This document shows positions 59,723 to 64,000 of a stretch of DNA of 64,000 nucleotides, one piece after another. The notes beneath the pieces were generated by a model, which was not told where the DNA came from, did no database searches, and worked only from the letters and a program-made list of their open reading frames with translations. Positions within the stretch are counted from its first letter, which is position 1, and each line of letters opens with the position of its first letter. The position numbers and the translations under genes were made by a program. Source of the DNA: Stenotrophomonas rhizophila (lineage in GTDB: Bacteria > Pseudomonadota > Gammaproteobacteria > Xanthomonadales > Xanthomonadaceae); assembly GCF_000661955.1 (NCBI RefSeq), contig NZ_CP007597.1:3274755-3338754 (forward strand), given 5' to 3'.

Positions 59723-60940
59723 ATGATGCACACCATGTCGCGCTTGGGCGCGATGATGTTTCTGCAGTTCTTCATCTGGGGCGCGTGGTTCGTGACCCTG
59801 GGAACGTACCTGGTGCAGGGGCCGTTGCAGGCCAGTGCGAGCCAGGTGGCGACGGCCTTCCTCAGCCAGTCCATCGGCGCCATCGTCGCGCCGTTCCTGG
59901 TGGGCCTGATTGCCGATCGCTACTTCGCGGCGCAGCGCATTCTCGCGGTGCTGCATCTGGCCGGCGCGGTGCTGATGTGGCTGGCGTCCACGGCAACCGA
60001 CTTCCGCATGTTCTTCGCCTGCGTCATGGGCTACATGCTGCTGTTCATGCCGACGCTGGCATTGGCCAACAGCGTGGCGATGCGGCACATGCAATCGCCT
60101 GAGAAACAATTCCCGCTGGTGCGGGTGGCCGGCAGCGTCGGCTGGATCGTGGCGGGCGTGCTGATCGGCTGGCTGGGCTGGGAACAGGCACACCGGCTGG
60201 AGCTGACCTTCCAGATGGCCGCGATGGCGTCGCTGGCCCTGGGCCTGTATGCATTCACCCTGCCGCACACGCCGCCGCTGGCGCAACAGCGCGACGCCGG
60301 TCTCGGGCAGATCCTGGGGCTGGATTCGCTGCGGCTGCTGAAGTCGCGCGCCTACCTGGTGTTTTTCCTGTCCTCCATCGCCATCTGCGTCCCGCTGGCG
60401 TTCTACTACAACTTCACCAACCCGTATCTCAACGATCTGGGCGTGCGCAGCGCCGCCGGCCTGCAATCGCTGGGCCAGGTGTCCGAGGTCCTGCTGATGC
60501 TGGCCATGCCGTTCCTGTTCGTGCGGCTGGGGGTCAAGACCATGCTGGCGGTGGGCATGGCCGCGTGGGTGGTGCGCTACGTCCTGTTCGCCTTTGGCGA
60601 TGCGGGCAGCGGCTTTTCCCTGCTGGTGATCGGCATCGTGCTGCACGGCATCTGCTACGACTTCTTCTTCGTCACCGGGCAGATCTATACCGATGCGCAT
60701 GCCGGCCCTGCCGCGCGCAGCAGCGCGCAGGGCTTCATCACCCTGGCCACCTACGGCGTGGGCATGCTGATCGGCACGTTCCTGTCCGGCGCGGTGGTGG
60801 AGCACTACACCACCGCGGCGGGCCCGGACTGGCAGAAGATCTGGCTGTTCCCGGCGGGCGTGGCGCTGGTTGTGCTGATCGCCTTCCTGCTGCTGTTCCG
60901 CGACCGGCCGGTGGTCGCGGCCGCACCGTCCACCCCCTGA
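59723..60940 (+). CDS. MFS permease, nucleoside/sugar (NHS) type
   Basis: The 405-residue protein has 12 helices. FLQFFIWGAWFVTLGTYLVQ and QVATAFLSQSIGAIVAPFLV match the nucleoside:H+ symporter-like MFS proteins, and MRHMQSPEKQFPLVRVAGSV is characteristic of them. The start at 59723 follows GGGAGGG. It lies in the LacI-regulated run and probably imports the substrate of the cluster, a sugar, polyol or glycoside. Confidence 0.88.
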   Translation: MMHTMSRLGAMMFLQFFIWGAWFVTLGTYLVQGPLQASASQVATAFLSQSIGAIVAPFLVGLIADRYFAAQRILAVLHLAGAVLMWLASTATDFRMFFACVMGYMLLFMPTLALANSVAMRHMQSPEKQFPLVRVAGSVGWIVAGVLIGWLGWEQAHRLELTFQMAAMASLALGLYAFTLPHTPPLAQQRDAGLGQILGLDSLRLLKSRAYLVFFLSSIAICVPLAFYYNFTNPYLNDLGVRSAAGLQSLGQVSEVLLMLAMPFLFVRLGVKTMLAVGMAAWVVRYVLFAFGDAGSGFSLLVIGIVLHGICYDFFFVTGQIYTDAHAGPAARSSAQGFITLATYGVGMLIGTFLSGAVVEHYTTAAGPDWQKIWLFPAGVALVVLIAFLLLFRDRPVVAAAPSTP

Positions 60941-60952
60941 GGACCGCACCCG

Positions 60953-62077
60953 ATGCCCAAGCTTGGAATTGCCATCGTCGGCACCGGCATGATCGGCGCC
61001 GTACACCGTCGCGCGGCGCTGCTGGCCGGTGCGGAGATCCGTGGCGTGGCCGCTTCGTCACCGCAACGCGCCCGCGACGTGGCGCAGGCGTGGGGTGTTC
61101 CGCGTGCCTATCGGGACCTCGAGGACGTGGTCGCCGATCCACAGGTGCAGGTGGTGCACGTCTGCACGCCCAACCACCTGCATCGCCCCATGGCGCAGGC
61201 CGCGCTGGAAGCGGGCAAGCACGTGATCTGCGAGAAGCCGCTGGCGACGACGCTGGAAGACGCCCAGGCCCTGGCTGCGCTGGCCGCCTCGAACGCGTTG
61301 GTCGCCACGGTGCCCTTCGTCTACCGCTACCACCCGGTGATCCGCGAGGCCCGCGCCCGCATCGCGCAGGGCGAACTGGGACCGCTGCACCTCATCCACG
61401 GCAGCTACCTGCAGGACTGGCTGCTGGACCCGGCCAGCAACAACTGGCGCGTGGACCCGGCGCTGGGCGGCGCGTCGCGCGTGTTCGCCGACATCGGCTC
61501 GCACTGGTGCGACCTGGTGGAATGGGTCAGCGGCGAGCGCTTCGCCGAGGTCAGCGCGGCATTCGCCACGGTGATCGCCGAACGCAGCACCGACACCGGG
61601 CAGAGCTTCACCACAGCGGTGGCCGGCGGCGCGATGCAGGCGGTTGCGAGCGAGGACGTGGCGGCGGCGATGTTCCGGACCGGCGCCGGCACATTGGCGT
61701 CGCTGACGGTCAGCCAGGTCTCGGCCGGACGCCACAATCGCCTCTGGTTCGAGATCGATGGCGCCAGGGCCAGCGTGGCGTTCAACCAGGAAGACGCCGA
61801 GCGGCTGTGGATCGGCCTGCCCGACCAGCGCGAGGAAGTCTTCGTGCGTGGGCCGAGCGCCGGCAGTGCCGAACAACGCCGGCTGTCGGTGTTGCCCGCC
61901 GGGCATGCGCAGGGTTACGGCCCGTGTTTCGAGGCGTTTGTCGCCGACACCTATCGCGCCATCGAAGGCGAGCAGCCGCAAGGTCTGCCCACCTTCGAAG
62001 ACGGCGTGCGATCGGCGCTGATCGTCGACCGCGTCATTGCATCGGCCAGGACACGCGCCTGGACCACCATCGGCTGA
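60953..62077 (+). CDS. Gfo/Idh/MocA family oxidoreductase
   Basis: The 374-residue protein has the NAD(P)-binding motif IVGTGMIGAVH (8-18), VVHVCTPNHLHRPMAQAALE and the family motif CEKPLATT (Glu94-Lys95-Pro96), followed by FVYRYHPVIREARARI and a C-terminal alpha/beta domain. It oxidises or reduces sugars or cyclitols, typically at C-3 or C-1. Its place in a cluster with TIM barrels, cytochrome c and DUF1080 fits a 3-keto-sugar pathway. It lies 12 bases after the permease gene. Confidence 0.9.
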   Translation: MPKLGIAIVGTGMIGAVHRRAALLAGAEIRGVAASSPQRARDVAQAWGVPRAYRDLEDVVADPQVQVVHVCTPNHLHRPMAQAALEAGKHVICEKPLATTLEDAQALAALAASNALVATVPFVYRYHPVIREARARIAQGELGPLHLIHGSYLQDWLLDPASNNWRVDPALGGASRVFADIGSHWCDLVEWVSGERFAEVSAAFATVIAERSTDTGQSFTTAVAGGAMQAVASEDVAAAMFRTGAGTLASLTVSQVSAGRHNRLWFEIDGARASVAFNQEDAERLWIGLPDQREEVFVRGPSAGSAEQRRLSVLPAGHAQGYGPCFEAFVADTYRAIEGEQPQGLPTFEDGVRSALIVDRVIASARTRAWTTIG

Positions 62078-62093
62078 ATCCCGGGAGACTCTC

Positions 62094-62960
62094 TTGAAGA
62101 ACACCTCTGTTCGCGGAACTGCAATCCTCGCCCTGCTGCTCGCTGCCCTGCCCGCCTTCGCGCACGACATCGCCACTCCGCAGAAGCCCATCGCAGTGCA
62201 GATGTACTCACTGCGCAACGCCGGCTCGCTCGACCAGCAGTTGAAGATCGTCCATGACGCGGGCGTGGGTGCGGTGGAAACGGTGGGCACGCAGGGCGTC
62301 AGCGCCCCCGAACTCAAGCAGTTGCTGGACCGATACGCGATCAAGGCGATTTCGTCGCACGTGCCGCTGGCCGAGCTGCGCAAGGACCTGCCCGGCGTGG
62401 TGGCCTTCAACCGGTCGATCGGCAACACCACGCTGGTGGTGCCTTACCTGGATGCGAAGGATCGGCCCACAGACGCCGCAGGCTGGACCGCACTGGGTAA
62501 GGAACTGGGCCGGATCTCGAAACAGGTGCGGGCGGAGGGCATGCGCCTGGCCTACCACAATCACGACTTCGAGCTGGTCGACTTCAATGGCAGGACCGGC
62601 CTGGAACTGCTGTTCGCCGCGGCCGGGCCTGACCTGCAGACCGAGCTGGATCTTGCCTGGGTGGCACGCGCCGGCTACGACCCGGCGGTGATGCTGGGCA
62701 AGTTCCGCGGCCGGCTGTTCGCCGTTCATGCCAAGGACAATGCGCCCAAGGGCCAGGCCGAAGACGAAGGCGGTTTCGCCGCGGTCGGTCAGGGCGTGCT
62801 CGACTGGAACGCGATCCTGCCGGCGGCGGCGGGTGCCGGTGTGCAGTGGTACATCATCGAACACGACCAACCCCGTGATCCTGCCAAGGTCATCAAGACC
62901 GGTGCCGATTACCTGCGCGACCACCTGACCGTCAGCCTGCCCGCCCGCGCACCGCGCTAG
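62094..62960 (+). CDS. secreted TIM-barrel isomerase/hydroxypyruvate isomerase-like protein
   Basis: The 288-residue protein has a signal peptide (KNTSVRGTAILALLLAALPA, cleavage near AFAHD) and a xylose isomerase-like barrel: IAVQMYSLRNAGSL, YHNHDFELVD, ELDLAWVARAG and HAKDNAPKG. It is a periplasmic cousin of the 58644-59696 protein. The start is TTG at 62094, after GGGAGACT; the upstream in-frame sequence is unlike a signal peptide. It follows the oxidoreductase gene by 16 bases. Confidence 0.85.
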   Translation: MKNTSVRGTAILALLLAALPAFAHDIATPQKPIAVQMYSLRNAGSLDQQLKIVHDAGVGAVETVGTQGVSAPELKQLLDRYAIKAISSHVPLAELRKDLPGVVAFNRSIGNTTLVVPYLDAKDRPTDAAGWTALGKELGRISKQVRAEGMRLAYHNHDFELVDFNGRTGLELLFAAAGPDLQTELDLAWVARAGYDPAVMLGKFRGRLFAVHAKDNAPKGQAEDEGGFAAVGQGVLDWNAILPAAAGAGVQWYIIEHDQPRDPAKVIKTGADYLRDHLTVSLPARAPR

Positions 62961-62978
62961 CCCGCAAAGGAGCCCTGC

Positions 62979-63275
62979 TTGAGAACGACCCTGATACTGA
63001 CGCTGGCCCTTTGGGCGGCAACGCATGCCCCGGCGGCGTGGTCCAAGGACGACCCTGCTGCGGGCGCGAAGCTGTACGCGACCCACTGCACGGCCTGCCA
63101 TGGCGCGGATCGTGCCGGCATGCCCGGCGCGTTCCCCGCGCTGACCGATATCGGCAAGCGGATGACGCCGGTGCAGATCAAGGAGAAGATCAGCAAGGGC
63201 GGCGGGTTGATGCCTCCCTTCTCCCACCTGTCACAGCAGGAGATCGACGACATCAGCAGTTACCTGGCGAAGTAG
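62979..63275 (+). CDS. periplasmic c-type cytochrome
   Basis: The 98-residue protein has a signal peptide (TLILTLALWAATHAPAAWS) and a class I cytochrome c fold with heme site CTACH (Cys37, Cys40, His41) and probable axial Met78 in GLMPPF. The TTG start at 62979 has AAGGAG upstream. It follows the TIM-barrel gene by 18 bases and may accept electrons from sugar oxidation, as in periplasmic 3-keto-sugar formation. No membrane dehydrogenase is visible in the window to pair with it. Confidence 0.9.
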   Translation: MRTTLILTLALWAATHAPAAWSKDDPAAGAKLYATHCTACHGADRAGMPGAFPALTDIGKRMTPVQIKEKISKGGGLMPPFSHLSQQEIDDISSYLAK

Positions 63276-63277
63276 CA

Positions 63278-63297
63278 GGCCGGCACTGGCGCCGGCC
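63278..63297 (+). terminator. hairpin between convergent cytochrome and DUF1080 genes
   Basis: GGCCGGC and GCCGGCC form a 7-bp stem around ACTGGC, three bases after the cytochrome stop codon. There is no T-run, so terminator activity is uncertain. Confidence 0.45.
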
Positions 63298-63305
63298 CTG
63301 CGCCG

Positions 63306-64000
63306 TCAGAGTTCGCGTACCCAGATGTTGCGGTAGCTGACCTTGGCATCGTGCTCCTGCAGGTAGAGCGGCGCGCACCCGTGTGGCGCGTACGACGGTG
63401 CGCCGATGTACTCGGTCTTGCCCGAGAGAACGGTGTCGTCCTGCACCAGAACACCGTTGTGCAGCACGGTGATGCGCGCGGGCGAGATGAGCCCGCCACC
63501 CGGCGAGAAGCGCGGCGCCTTCCAGAGGATGTCGTAGGCCTGCCACTGGCCCGGCGCACGCGAGGCATTCACCCGTGGCATGGCCTGCTTGTAGATCGAG
63601 CCGGCCTGGCCGTTGGCGTACGTCGGGTTGTTGTAGCTGTCCAGCACCTGCAGCTCGTAGAGCTCCTGCAGGAAGATGCCGCTGTTGCCCCGGTTCTGTC
63701 CGTCGAACCTCTTCGTGTCGGTGGGCGTGCGCCACTCGACATGCAGCTGGATGTCGCAGAAGCGCTGCCGGGTGCGGATGCCCTTGCTGCCCGGAACCAC
63801 CGTGAGCGCGCCGTCGGCCACGCGCCAAGGCACGCGTCCGCCCTGCTCCGACTCCCAGGCAGACACATCCTTGCCGTCGAACAGCACGATCGCATCGGAA
63901 GGCGCCTTGCCCGGCGGCGCGGACACCACGGCAGGCACGGGCGTCCACACCTCGGTCCTGGCTGGATCGCGCGCAGGATCAGTCTCGGCCTGCGCAAACA
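63306..64000 (-). CDS. DUF1080/3-keto-disaccharide hydrolase-type protein (5' end outside window)
   Basis: The gene runs out of the window at its 5' end. The visible protein has a likely signal peptide cleavage at FAQAET, then IVLFDGKDVSAWES, the DUF1080 entry motif, GNSGIFLQELYELQVLDSYN, FSPGGGLISPARITVL and YLQEHDAKVSYRNIWVREL at the end. DUF1080 proteins include periplasmic 3-keto-glycoside hydrolases and lyases, which fits the oxidoreductase and cytochrome in this cluster. It is convergent with the cytochrome gene, so it belongs to a neighbouring transcript. Confidence 0.85.
   Translation of the reverse strand, partial: FAQAETDPARDPARTEVWTPVPAVVSAPPGKAPSDAIVLFDGKDVSAWESEQGGRVPWRVADGALTVVPGSKGIRTRQRFCDIQLHVEWRTPTDTKRFDGQNRGNSGIFLQELYELQVLDSYNNPTYANGQAGSIYKQAMPRVNASRAPGQWQAYDILWKAPRFSPGGGLISPARITVLHNGVLVQDDTVLSGKTEYIGAPSYAPHGCAPLYLQEHDAKVSYRNIWVREL

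Overview
The window is GC-rich bacterial chromosome, most likely from Stenotrophomonas or a close relative in the Xanthomonadaceae. The best evidence is the many intergenic GTAG-headed palindromes (the SMAG/REP type described in Stenotrophomonas). The gene content also fits: many S9 peptidases, TonB receptors with FecI/FecR, LysE/ArgP, malonate decarboxylase, and a LacI-controlled 3-keto-sugar type cluster. The species is an inference.

Layout. 1-318: REP dimer, a 22-bp tandem repeat and a terminator. 319-9839: peptide metabolism (two secreted S9 peptidases, an OPT transporter, a POT transporter) plus a DUF1624-like membrane acyltransferase. 9993-10445 and 18381-18837: two copies of a ~450-bp structured repeat. 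10505-12181: divergent argO/argP pair. 12393-12977: a membrane protein. 13007-16418: two tandem pairs, each a PAAR-zincin effector with a secreted partner that is probably its immunity protein. 16626-18323: mqo. 19086-21278: siderophore-type TonB receptor. 21627-29894: complete malonate decarboxylase operon (mdcA C D E G B H), a MatC-like transporter and a GntR regulator, with a palindromic operator candidate before mdcA. 30132-34892: MFS transporter, methyltransferase, Nei glycosylase, DUF72, PPOX-type protein and a small secreted protein.

35065-36490 is an intact IS3-family element with an A7 frameshift site and a 3-bp ATG target duplication, inserted in the loop of a REP palindrome. 36502-42782 is a FecI-FecR-TonB receptor-PHP phosphoesterase set on the minus strand. 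42943-54336 holds assorted regulators, hydrolases and membrane proteins, including a TetR/metallo-beta-lactamase-fold pair that shares a palindromic operator, a UvrD-like ATPase and an AI-2E family permease. 54337-57423 is visibly less GC-rich. It carries a gene-poor stretch and then a two-gene cassette, an ATP-grasp ligase and an MFS exporter, reminiscent of BacD/BacE and probably acquired. 57541-64000 is a LacI-regulated catabolic cluster: two TIM-barrel isomerases, an NHS-type permease, a Gfo/Idh/MocA oxidoreductase, cytochrome c and, convergent and cut by the window end, a DUF1080 hydrolase.

Most promising for novelty: the duplicated PAAR-zincin/partner pairs; the repeat with conserved loops, variable stems and compensatory changes; the IS in a REP loop; and the ATP-grasp/MFS cassette. 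No rRNA, tRNA or CRISPR array was recognised. All functional calls come from reading protein motifs by eye; no database search was run.
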